Assembly: GCA_019119775.1 (NCBI GenBank)
Contig: DWWL01000083.1
Location: 1-37,403 of the forward strand
Direction: 5' to 3'
DNA length: 37,403 bases
DNA from: Candidatus Lachnoclostridium pullistercoris
GTDB lineage: Bacteria > Bacillota > Clostridia > Lachnospirales > Lachnospiraceae
The stretch's first letter is position 1. Every line of letters starts with the position of its first letter. The translations under genes and the position numbers were made by a program. The notes below the pieces were generated by a model that saw only the letters and a list, made by a program, of their open reading frames with translations, ran no database searches and had not been told where the DNA came from. Positions 30,711 to 37,403 of the stretch are shown piece after piece.

Positions 30711-32138
30711 ATGATAGGAATATTGCTGCAGGACAATGGATTTGAGCAGGATATCCGGGAGCTGCTCATGGCATTTTATCCCGGAGAAAAATTCGTCCAT
30801 CAGGAGACGGAAGGAGCAGAATTTTATGTGAAGGGGACGCCGGGAGAAGGCGTTTACCGGCTGGAGCTGGACGGCGATGAGGCAGAATTTCCGGTGCCGG
30901 AGGACGACCGCCTGGAGACGAAAAACAGGATCAAGAGAAACCTCTACCAGCTGTTAAAAAAGCGCACAGGCCGCAGCCTTCCCTGGGGAACGCTCACCGG
31001 AATCCGGCCCACAAAGATCCCCTTAACGAAGCTGGCAGAGGGCTGGAGCCGGGAGCAGATCACAGATTTTATGAAAAAGACCTACTTTGCCGGGGATGAC
31101 AAGATCGCCCTCAGCGTGGAGATTGCCGAGCGGGAGCGGGAGCTTCTGTCCCGCATTTCCTATAAAAACGGCTACAGCCTTTACGTGGGGATTCCGTTCT
31201 GCCCCACCACCTGCCTGTACTGCTCCTTTACCTCTTATCCCATCGGAAAATGGGAAAAGAGGATGGATGAGTACCTGGGAGCGCTGTTTCAGGAGCTGGA
31301 GTACACGGCGGACCGGATGAAGGGCAAAGTGCTGGACACCGTCTACTTCGGCGGCGGCACGCCCACGTCCCTGTCGGCGGATCATCTGGATCAGGTGATC
31401 TCGAAGGTGGAGGAACTGTTTGACTTATCCGGAGTCCAGGAATTTACGGTGGAGGCGGGACGGCCGGACAGCATTACCAGGGAGAAGCTGGAAGTGCTGC
31501 GCCGCCACGGGATCACCAGGATCTCCATCAACCCCCAGACCATGAACCAGAAGACTCTGGACGTCATCGGCAGGCGCCACACTGTGGAGATGGTGAAGGA
31601 GAAATTCGCCCTGGCCAGAGAGCTGGGCTTTGACAACATCAACATGGACCTGATCATCGGCCTCCCCGGGGAGGATATGGAGGATGTGAAGCACACCCTT
31701 GAGGAAGTAAAGAGCCTCGGGCCGGACAGCCTGACGGTTCATTCCCTGGCTTTAAAGCGGGCGGCCAGGCTGAATCTGGAGTGGGATCAGTACGCAGACA
31801 TGGGCATGGTGAACACCCAGGAGATGATCGATCTGACGGCCCATGCGGCCAGAGAGATGGGCATGGAGCCTTACTATCTGTACCGCCAGAAAAATATGGC
31901 TGGCAATTTTGAGAACGTGGGCTACTCTCTGCCGGGAAAAGCCTGCATTTACAACATTCTGATCATGGAAGAAATGCAGACCATTGCCGCCTGCGGAGCG
32001 GGGACGACCACAAAAGTGGTGTTTCCGGAGGAGAACCGGAGAGAACGGACGGAGAACGTAAAGGACGTGGATCAGTATATTCAGAGGATCGGCGAGATGA
32101 TCGGCAGAAAGGAAAAACTCCTGTCCCAGATCGTCTAA
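30711..32138 (+). CDS. hemZ: HemZ-type radical SAM coproporphyrinogen dehydrogenase
   Basis: A 475-residue HemN-like radical SAM protein. The iron-sulfur cluster cysteines are in FCPTTCLYC (C164, C168, C171), preceded by YVGIP. Other motifs: FGGGTPTSL, EFTVEAGRPDSITREK and NMDLIIGLPGED. An N-terminal region of about 150 residues, typical of HemZ, precedes the radical SAM core. Assigned role is oxygen-independent coproporphyrinogen oxidation, but many HemZ proteins are not tested. It fits the tetrapyrrole theme of the window. Confidence 0.93.
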   Translation: MIGILLQDNGFEQDIRELLMAFYPGEKFVHQETEGAEFYVKGTPGEGVYRLELDGDEAEFPVPEDDRLETKNRIKRNLYQLLKKRTGRSLPWGTLTGIRPTKIPLTKLAEGWSREQITDFMKKTYFAGDDKIALSVEIAERERELLSRISYKNGYSLYVGIPFCPTTCLYCSFTSYPIGKWEKRMDEYLGALFQELEYTADRMKGKVLDTVYFGGGTPTSLSADHLDQVISKVEELFDLSGVQEFTVEAGRPDSITREKLEVLRRHGITRISINPQTMNQKTLDVIGRRHTVEMVKEKFALARELGFDNINMDLIIGLPGEDMEDVKHTLEEVKSLGPDSLTVHSLALKRAARLNLEWDQYADMGMVNTQEMIDLTAHAAREMGMEPYYLYRQKNMAGNFENVGYSLPGKACIYNILIMEEMQTIAACGAGTTTKVVFPEENRRERTENVKDVDQYIQRIGEMIGRKEKLLSQIV

Positions 32139-32143
32139 ACCAC

Positions 32144-32171
32144 TTGCAAAAATAAGGATTCCATGTACAAT
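32144..32171 (+). promoter_or_regulatory. Promoter of hisS-aspS
   Basis: TTGCAA (32144-32149), 16 bp and TACAAT (32166-32171). The leader to hisS is about 75 bases, too short for a T-box riboswitch. Confidence 0.75.
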
Positions 32172-32253
32172 AATATGAGAATGCCCTGTGGGCGCCCGCC
32201 TCTGCTTTGATGCCGGGCTTTCACAGTAAAAACGAACAGAATGGAGAGAAGAC

Positions 32254-33519
32254 ATGGCGCTGAAGAAAAAGCCGGTTACTGGCATGAAAGATATTTTGCC
32301 TGCGGAAATGCAGATCCGCGACTATGTGTTGAACCAGATCAAGGAAACTTATAGAAGCTTCGGATTTTCTTCCATTGAAACTCCCTGCGTGGAGCATATT
32401 GAAAACCTGACCAGCAAGCAGGGGGGAGACAACGAGAAGCTGATCTTCAAGATCTTAAAAAGAGGAGAGAAGTTAAAGCTGGAGGAAGCCCAGTCGGAGA
32501 GTGATCTGACGGACAGCGGCCTGCGCTATGATCTGACTCTTCCTCTTTCCAGATATTACGCCAACAATGCAGCCAATCTGCCGAACCCCTTCAAGGCTCT
32601 TCAGGTGGGCAGCGTGTGGAGAGCAGACCGGCCCCAGAAAGGACGGTTCCGCCAGTTTGTCCAGTGTGACATTGACATCCTGGGGGATGCCACCAGCCTG
32701 GCGGAGATCGAGCTGATCACCGCCACCACCACGGCCCTGGGAAAGATCTGCCCCGATCGGAAATTCACTGTCCGCATCAACGACAGGGAGATCTTAAAGG
32801 CCATGGCCAGATATGCTGGTTTCCCGGAAGATTCCACGGACCAGGTGTTCATCACCCTGGATAAGATGGACAAGATCGGCATGGACGGAGTGGAAAAAGA
32901 ACTTCTGGAGCTGGGATACGCGGAGGACGCGGTGAAGAAGTACGGAGAGCTGCTCTCCGGCGTGGAGCATGACGCTGCAGGCGTCCGCGCTCTGGGAGAG
33001 ACTCTGGCAGATTTCCTGCCGGCGGGCCAGGCGGAAAACCTGGCGGACATTATGGATACGGTGACGGAAGTGGCCACCGCGGATTTCGGGCTGGAGTTTG
33101 ATCCCACCCTGGTGCGGGGCATGGGCTACTACACCGGCACGATTTTTGAAGTGTCCATGGACGGCTTCGGCGGTTCTGTGGCCGGCGGCGGACGCTACGA
33201 TAAGATGATCGGCAAGTTTACCGGCATGGAGACGCCGGCCTGCGGATTTTCCATCGGCTTTGAGCGGATCGTGACCATTCTCATGGACGCCGGATTTACG
33301 GTGCCCGCGGCGGCTCCGAAGACGGCCTACCTGTTTGAGAAAGGAATGGACAGAGAACGCTTAAGCCAGGTGATGAAGGAAGCCACGAAGGAGCGGATGG
33401 CCGGCGGTCAGATTCTGGTGGCCCAGATGAACAAAAACAAGAAATTCCAGAAGGAGCAGCTCCAGAAGGAAGGCTATACAGAATTTAAAGAATTTTACAG
33501 AGATCCCCTGAAACGGTAA
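32254..33519 (+). CDS. hisS: Histidyl-tRNA synthetase
   Basis: A 421-residue class II synthetase charging tRNA-His. It opens PVTGMKDILPAEMQIRDYVL, has motif 2 as VWRADRPQKGRFRQF, the histidine-specific region LVRGMGYYTGTIFE and motif 3 in GFSIGFERI, and ends in an anticodon-binding domain. The histidine loop reads RGMGYY where many HisRS have RGLDYY; the catalytic arginine is kept. GGAGAG precedes the start. It lies 20 bases before aspS. Confidence 0.95.
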   Translation: MALKKKPVTGMKDILPAEMQIRDYVLNQIKETYRSFGFSSIETPCVEHIENLTSKQGGDNEKLIFKILKRGEKLKLEEAQSESDLTDSGLRYDLTLPLSRYYANNAANLPNPFKALQVGSVWRADRPQKGRFRQFVQCDIDILGDATSLAEIELITATTTALGKICPDRKFTVRINDREILKAMARYAGFPEDSTDQVFITLDKMDKIGMDGVEKELLELGYAEDAVKKYGELLSGVEHDAAGVRALGETLADFLPAGQAENLADIMDTVTEVATADFGLEFDPTLVRGMGYYTGTIFEVSMDGFGGSVAGGGRYDKMIGKFTGMETPACGFSIGFERIVTILMDAGFTVPAAAPKTAYLFEKGMDRERLSQVMKEATKERMAGGQILVAQMNKNKKFQKEQLQKEGYTEFKEFYRDPLKR

Positions 33520-33539
33520 GGGAAGGGAAAGGAGAACAA

Positions 33540-35333
33540 ATGGCAGAGTCAATGAAGGGTTTAAAGAGAACCCATCGGTGCGCTGAGCTTGGCACCGCCA
33601 ATGTAGGTGAGAACGTCACCGTCATGGGCTGGGTGCAGAAGCAGAGAAATAAAGGCGGAATCATATTTGTGGATCTGAGGGACCGTTCCGGCATCCTGCA
33701 GATCATTTTCGAGGAGGCGGACTGCGGCAGCGAATATTTTGCCAAGGCCATGAAGTTAAGAAGCGAGTTTGTCATCGCGGTGGAGGGCAAGGTGGAGAAC
33801 CGCTCCGGCGCGGTCAATGAGAATCTGGCCACAGGAGCCATTGAGGTGCGGGCAAAATCCCTGCGGATCCTGTCCGAGTCCGAGACTCCGCCCTTCCCCA
33901 TTGAGGAGAACAGCAAGACAAAAGAGGAACTGCGCTTAAAATACCGCTTCCTGGATTTAAGACGTCCGGATCTTCAGAGAAATCTTATGGTGAGAAGCCG
34001 CGTGGCTACCCTGACGAGAGCGTTTCTGGCGGAAGAGGGATTTCTGGAGATCGAGACTCCCACTCTGATCAAGAGCACTCCCGAGGGAGCGAGAGACTAC
34101 CTGGTGCCCAGCCGCGTGCATCCCGGCTCGTTCTACGCCCTTCCCCAGTCTCCCCAGCTCTTTAAGCAGCTGCTTATGTGTTCCGGCTACGACCGCTATT
34201 TCCAGCTGGCCAGATGCTACCGGGACGAGGATCTGCGGGCCGACCGTCAGCCGGAGTTTACCCAGATCGACATGGAGCTTTCCTTCGTGGACGTGGACGA
34301 CGTGCTGGACGTGAACGAGAGACTGTTAAAGAAGCTGTTCAAGGAGATCTGCGGCTATGATCTGCAGCTGCCCATCCAGAGAATGACCTGGAAAGAAGCT
34401 ATGGAGCGTTTCGGCTCTGACAAGCCGGATCTGCGCTTTGGAATGGAGCTTCACAATGTGTCCGACGTGGTAAAGAATACGGAATTTGCCGTGTTCAAGA
34501 ATGCTCTGGCAAACGGCGGCTCCGTCCGGGGAATCAATGCCGAGGGACAGGGCCATATGCCGAGAAAGAAGATCGACGCTCTGGTGGAGTTCGCGAAGGG
34601 CTACGGGGCAAAAGGTCTGGCCTATCTCTCCATCCAGGAGGACGGCAGCTACAAGTCTTCCTTTGCCAAATTCATGACGGAGGAGGAGTTAAAGGCTCTG
34701 GTGGCAGCCATGGACGGCAAGCCGGGAGATCTTCTGCTCTTTGCCGCCGACAAGAATAAAGTGGTATTTGACGTGCTGGGCGCTCTCCGTCTGGAGATCG
34801 CAAGACAGCTGGATCTTTTGAAGAAAGATGATTTCAAGTTCCTGTGGGTGACGGAGTTCCCGCTCCTTGAGTACTCCGAGGAGGAAGGCCGCTACGTGGC
34901 CATGCACCATCCTTTCACCATGCCCATGGAGGAAGACCTGGATCTGATCGACACCGATCCCGGCGCTGTCCGGGCGAAAGCCTACGACATTGTGCTTAAC
35001 GGCACGGAGATGGGCGGCGGCTCTGTCCGTATCCATCAGGCCGATATCCAGGAGAAGATGTTTGAGGTGCTGGGCTTTACGAAAGAGAGAGCCCAGGAAC
35101 AGTTTGGCTTCCTTCTGGAGGCGTTTAAATATGGAGTTCCGCCTCACGCCGGTCTGGCCTACGGCATGGACCGCATGGTAATGCTCATGGTGGGTGCTGA
35201 CAGCATCCGCGACGTGATCGCGTTCCCGAAGGTGAAAGACGCTTCCTGTCTGATGACAGAGGCCCCCTCTCCTGTGGACGCAAAGCAGCTGGAGGAGCTG
35301 GGGATCGAGATCCTGCCCCAGGCAGAAGAATAA
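33540..35333 (+). CDS. aspS: Aspartyl-tRNA synthetase
   Basis: A 597-residue bacterial-type class IIb synthetase. Order: N-terminal OB-fold anticodon domain (about 1-110), catalytic core with LPQSPQLFKQLLM and the motif 2 stretch RCYRDEDLRADRQPEFTQ, an inserted GAD domain (about 300-410), and motif 3 in GLAYGMDRMVMLM. Length and order are normal. AAAGGAG lies upstream and a terminator follows, so hisS-aspS is a two-gene operon. Confidence 0.97.
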   Translation: MAESMKGLKRTHRCAELGTANVGENVTVMGWVQKQRNKGGIIFVDLRDRSGILQIIFEEADCGSEYFAKAMKLRSEFVIAVEGKVENRSGAVNENLATGAIEVRAKSLRILSESETPPFPIEENSKTKEELRLKYRFLDLRRPDLQRNLMVRSRVATLTRAFLAEEGFLEIETPTLIKSTPEGARDYLVPSRVHPGSFYALPQSPQLFKQLLMCSGYDRYFQLARCYRDEDLRADRQPEFTQIDMELSFVDVDDVLDVNERLLKKLFKEICGYDLQLPIQRMTWKEAMERFGSDKPDLRFGMELHNVSDVVKNTEFAVFKNALANGGSVRGINAEGQGHMPRKKIDALVEFAKGYGAKGLAYLSIQEDGSYKSSFAKFMTEEELKALVAAMDGKPGDLLLFAADKNKVVFDVLGALRLEIARQLDLLKKDDFKFLWVTEFPLLEYSEEEGRYVAMHHPFTMPMEEDLDLIDTDPGAVRAKAYDIVLNGTEMGGGSVRIHQADIQEKMFEVLGFTKERAQEQFGFLLEAFKYGVPPHAGLAYGMDRMVMLMVGADSIRDVIAFPKVKDASCLMTEAPSPVDAKQLEELGIEILPQAEE

Positions 35334-35395
35334 AAATTTGCAAAGTCAATGATGGCTCCGCCTTTTGGGTGATCCGCCCGGGGACTGAGCCTGCG

Positions 35396-35444
35396 GCTCC
35401 GGCCGGTCTGGGGAAGAAAATTCCCTGGCCGCCGGGGCTTTTTT
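35396..35444 (+). terminator. Terminator after aspS
   Basis: GCTCCGGC (35396-35403) pairs with GCCGGGGC (35431-35438), with further inner pairing (GGGGAA with TTCCC) and six Ts at 35439-35444. Confidence 0.88.
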
Positions 35445-35468
35445 GTTTAACAGGAAACTTCGTTCCCA
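35441..35468. repeat. Dispersed GTTTAACAGG element, copy 2
   Basis: TTTTGTTTAACAGG followed by AAACTTCGTTCCCA. The first 14 bases equal the reverse complement of the element at 17437-17465. It begins in the aspS terminator T-run. The remaining bases to 35546 show no recognised feature. Confidence 0.5.
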
Positions 35469-35546
35469 GTGCCTGGACTGGTGCGTCCGGGCGGTGATGC
35501 TTGCGGTCCGTTTCCGCTCCGGTGCCTGGAAACAGTTCCGGGCGAT

Positions 35547-36452
35547 TTAAGAAAAATCTGCCGGACGGCGCACCAGCACCTGCAGTTCAGTCACAAATTC
35601 TTCTGTCTCCGCCGTCTCATGGATATCCGCCCAGAGAAGCTCCAGAAAAGGCGGAACGGCCGTCAGCCCCTGTTTGCGGGCGTGGGCGGCCATTTTTTCT
35701 GCCCATATGGGGGACTGGAAGTAGTCTCCCCGGTAGACAAGGGACAGATAGGTGCCTTCCGGGATGGTCTGGGGCCCGTCGTCACGGATCAGAAATGCCC
35801 CGGTGTACCTCGCCCGCCCGCCGGGCGAGACTTCTCTGCCGCTTCCGCCTTCCAGCACATCTTCCCCGCCTTCTAGTTCATTTTCCCTGCCTTCCAGCTT
35901 ATTTTCCCCGCCTTCCGGAGCCGGCTTCTCCCCGCTCAGCTCAAAAAAAGAGCCGATGCGGTTATTTCCGATCAGCCGCCCGTCCTCCCCGCGGCGCACC
36001 AGCCTCTGCATGAGAAGGTTCATCTCATCGTCGCAGCAGTAGCTTTCCGGGATCGCCCAGTAGCGCCGTTCCTCCAGATGCTTTTCAGTGATGCGGCCGG
36101 CGGGCAGATTTTCCGCCTGAAGAAGGATCTTCAGCCGCTCAGAGAGATTCTGCCGCAGAAGAGACAGATGTTTCTGCTGTTCTCTGACCATCCAGATCTC
36201 GTCCGTCAGAAGCTGCACGGTGGAAGAGAGACTGCGGTTTTGAATGTAGCTGCCGATGGATTCCACGGACATGCCCAGTTCCCGCAGATCCCGGATGATG
36301 TTGAGCCGCCAGATGTCGTCCGGACCGTACAGGCGGTATCCATTTTCACCCCGCCGGGGCGACAGAATCCCCAGCCGCTCATAATAGCGGAGAGAATCGG
36401 CGCCGATGCGGAACAGTTTCCCGATCTCCCCGATGGTGTAAACGTCTTTCAC
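35547..36452 (-). CDS. MerR-family regulator with GyrI-like effector domain
   Basis: A 301-residue MerR regulator. The N-terminal winged helix starts VYTIGEIGKLFRIGADSLRY, followed by a dimer helix (about 75-125) and a C-terminal ligand-binding domain of the GyrI/BmrR sort, split by a low-complexity insert of three 7-residue repeats. The start is set to GTG at 36452 with AAAGGAGG ten bases upstream. An ATG at 36500 overlaps the gene's own -10 and cannot be used. It likely senses a hydrophobic compound and activates the divergent acetyltransferase gene. Confidence 0.87.
   Translation of the reverse strand: MKDVYTIGEIGKLFRIGADSLRYYERLGILSPRRGENGYRLYGPDDIWRLNIIRDLRELGMSVESIGSYIQNRSLSSTVQLLTDEIWMVREQQKHLSLLRQNLSERLKILLQAENLPAGRITEKHLEERRYWAIPESYCCDDEMNLLMQRLVRRGEDGRLIGNNRIGSFFELSGEKPAPEGGENKLEGRENELEGGEDVLEGGSGREVSPGGRARYTGAFLIRDDGPQTIPEGTYLSLVYRGDYFQSPIWAEKMAAHARKQGLTAVPPFLELLWADIHETAETEEFVTELQVLVRRPADFS
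35850..35912. repeat. 21-bp in-frame minisatellite inside the merR gene
   Basis: Three 21-bp units (35850-35870, 35871-35891, 35892-35912) encode, on the minus strand, GGENKLE, GRENELE and GGEDVLE. They lie in a linker of the effector region. Confidence 0.85.
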
Positions 36453-36498
36453 AGCCTTTTGGCCTCCTTTCCCGGGCCGGAATGCCCTTTTATCTGTC

Positions 36499-36527
36499 AT
36501 TATAAAAGAGCGGGAAAAATAATTCAA
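36499..36527 (-). promoter_or_regulatory. Promoter of the merR gene
   Basis: On the minus strand TTGAAT (36522-36527), 17 bp and TATAAT (36499-36504), about 47 bases upstream of the GTG start. Confidence 0.8.
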
Positions 36528-36536
36528 CCGGGCACC

Positions 36537-36567
36537 TTGACCTTAGTACTGTACCAGGGTTTATGCT
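36537..36567 (+). promoter_or_regulatory. MerR-type promoter of the acetyltransferase gene
   Basis: TTGACC (36537-36542) and TATGCT (36562-36567) are 19 bp apart, and an interrupted palindrome (ACCTTAGTAC and GTACCAGGGT arms, 36540-36560) fills the spacer. An overlong spacer with a central dyad is the hallmark of promoters twisted open by MerR activators. Confidence 0.85.
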
Positions 36568-36601
36568 GGAACAGAAGAACGAAAAAAGGAGGAACAAATA
36601 T

Positions 36602-37144
36602 ATGCTGCTTGCTGATCCAAAACAGAGATTTGAAGAAATATACCGCATCTACGAGGGTTCATTTCCGGAGGTGGAGAGAAGGACGAAGGAGGACCAGAGA
36701 GCCCTTATGGAGAATCCGCGGCTGAAAGTCCGGGCGGAGGAAAAAGACGGCCGCATCGCCGCCTTTTTGACGGAATGGGATCTGGGGGACTGTATTTATC
36801 TGGAGCATCTGGCCACAGATCCGGCCTGCCGCGGGGGCGGACTGGGGAAAAAACTGGTGGAGGAGAGCATTCGGGATGCAAAGGAGAGAAATCTGCCTCT
36901 GATTCTGGAGATCGAGCCGGTGACAGAGGAAAAACCGGATACGGTGCGCCGGGCCGCTTTTTACGAGAGGCTGGGGTTTGTGACCAATACATTTCCCTAT
37001 GACCAGCCGCCGTTAAGGGAGGGAGCAGAGGGCTGCCCTTTGTGGATCGTCACCTACCGAAGGCCCATGGGGGAGGAAGAATTTCTTCCGTATAAAGAAG
37101 AGATCTTCCGCCACGTTTACGGCTGCGGTCTTCCGGAAGCCTGA
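36602..37144 (+). CDS. GNAT-family N-acetyltransferase
   Basis: A 180-residue acetyl-CoA-dependent acetyltransferase. The acetyl-CoA loop is in ATDPACRGGGLGKKLVEES (about residues 71-89), followed by FYERLGFV. The ATG at 36602 has AAAGGAGG upstream; an earlier in-frame ATG overlaps the promoter -10. Control by the adjoining MerR regulator suggests detoxification of the inducing compound, but the substrate is unknown. Confidence 0.88.
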   Translation: MLLADPKQRFEEIYRIYEGSFPEVERRTKEDQRALMENPRLKVRAEEKDGRIAAFLTEWDLGDCIYLEHLATDPACRGGGLGKKLVEESIRDAKERNLPLILEIEPVTEEKPDTVRRAAFYERLGFVTNTFPYDQPPLREGAEGCPLWIVTYRRPMGEEEFLPYKEEIFRHVYGCGLPEA

Positions 37145-37246
37145 AACGGGCCGGGGCCGGCGGAAGACCTGGAAAAACGCTCTGCGGCCGGTGGAAAGTC
37201 TTAGAAAAACGGGCCGCGCACCAACTGTGAAATTACTGTGAAAACG

Positions 37247-37275
37247 TGGAAATCCGACGGAATATCTGCTAAAAT
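37247..37275 (+). promoter_or_regulatory. Possible promoter near the right edge
   Basis: TGGAAA (37247-37252), 17 bp and TAAAAT (37270-37275) with TGC just before. A terminator hairpin follows within about 20 bases. Confidence 0.45.
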
Positions 37276-37291
37276 CCCATCTTTGACAGTC

Positions 37292-37336
37292 AAAGTCCGT
37301 AGATTGCCCTTATTTCGGCGATCTGCGGACTTTTTT
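37292..37336 (+). terminator. Terminator at the right edge
   Basis: AAAGTCCGTAGA (37292-37303) pairs with TCTGCGGACTTT (37322-37333) with one G-U pair, then a T-run. The bases just before (CTTTGAC-A-GTCAAAG, 37281-37295) form a competing hairpin that shares the 5' arm. It may end the acetyltransferase transcript or be part of a leader beyond the window. Confidence 0.8.
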
Positions 37337-37403
37337 GATCCTACAAAATGTAGCTATATATTATTACTTTTTTGCTTTGGATGCCCGTATCACTTTTCGC
37401 ATA

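Noticed and set aside
32139-32253. T-box riboswitch before hisS
   Set aside because: The leader after the promoter is about 75 bases, with no T-box sequence or antiterminator.
36453-36527. Longer MerR protein starting at 36500 or 36527
   Set aside because: The ATG at 36500 overlaps the TATAAT of the gene's own promoter and neither start has a ribosome site; GTG at 36452 follows AAAGGAGG.

Overview
The window looks like a stretch of chromosome from a GC-rich gut Firmicute, most likely a Lachnospiraceae (Clostridium cluster XIVa) member. Evidence: the rel - metallo-hydrolase - hemZ - hisS - aspS order, strong AGGAGG ribosome sites, sigma-A type promoters, several PTS systems and anaerobic cobalamin genes. 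The family call is inference from gene order and style. No rRNA, tRNA, CRISPR array, transposase or phage gene was seen.

Layout. (1) 1-2700: a PLP-dependent amino-acid decarboxylase and a divergent LysR regulator. (2) 2.7-13.3 kb: a long same-strand block. It holds a PRD/BglG-type PTS regulator, an RDD membrane protein, a complete lactose/cellobiose-family PTS (IIA, IIB, IIC), a short GrdB-like protein without the selenocysteine half, an N4-(GlcNAc)-asparaginase, an M20 dipeptidase, CutC, a YitT membrane protein and a MupG-type 6-phospho-glycosidase. Together they suggest import and cleavage of an amino-sugar/amino-acid or muropeptide-like conjugate; the substrate is unknown. (3) 13.3-16.5 kb: an aldo/keto reductase and histidine phosphatase pair, a second LysR regulator and an unrecognised 182-residue protein. 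(4) 16.7-17.35 kb: two tandem copies of a tiny membrane-peptide gene. Each is followed by a bidirectional terminator and a convergent antisense promoter, the architecture of an Fst-like type I toxin-antitoxin locus. Each copy carries its own matching direct-repeat pair. This is the most striking find.

(5) 17.4-27.6 kb: tetrapyrrole/cobalamin genes cbiL, cbiH, cbiF, cbiP and then, after an intervening trehalose operon (treR, treP, treC), cbiC and hemL. The set is incomplete for B12 synthesis, so further genes must lie elsewhere if the pathway works. (6) 27.6-35.4 kb: housekeeping genes rel, a glyoxalase-II-like hydrolase, hemZ, hisS and aspS. (7) 35.5-37.4 kb: a MerR regulator divergent from a GNAT acetyltransferase whose promoter has the 19-bp spacer and central dyad typical of MerR control. 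A possible promoter-plus-terminator small RNA lies at the right edge.

Several proteins carry short in-frame tandem repeats at domain linkers, and an 88-bp structured element is tandemly duplicated in one intergenic gap. All functional statements rest on motif recognition by eye; no database search was run.
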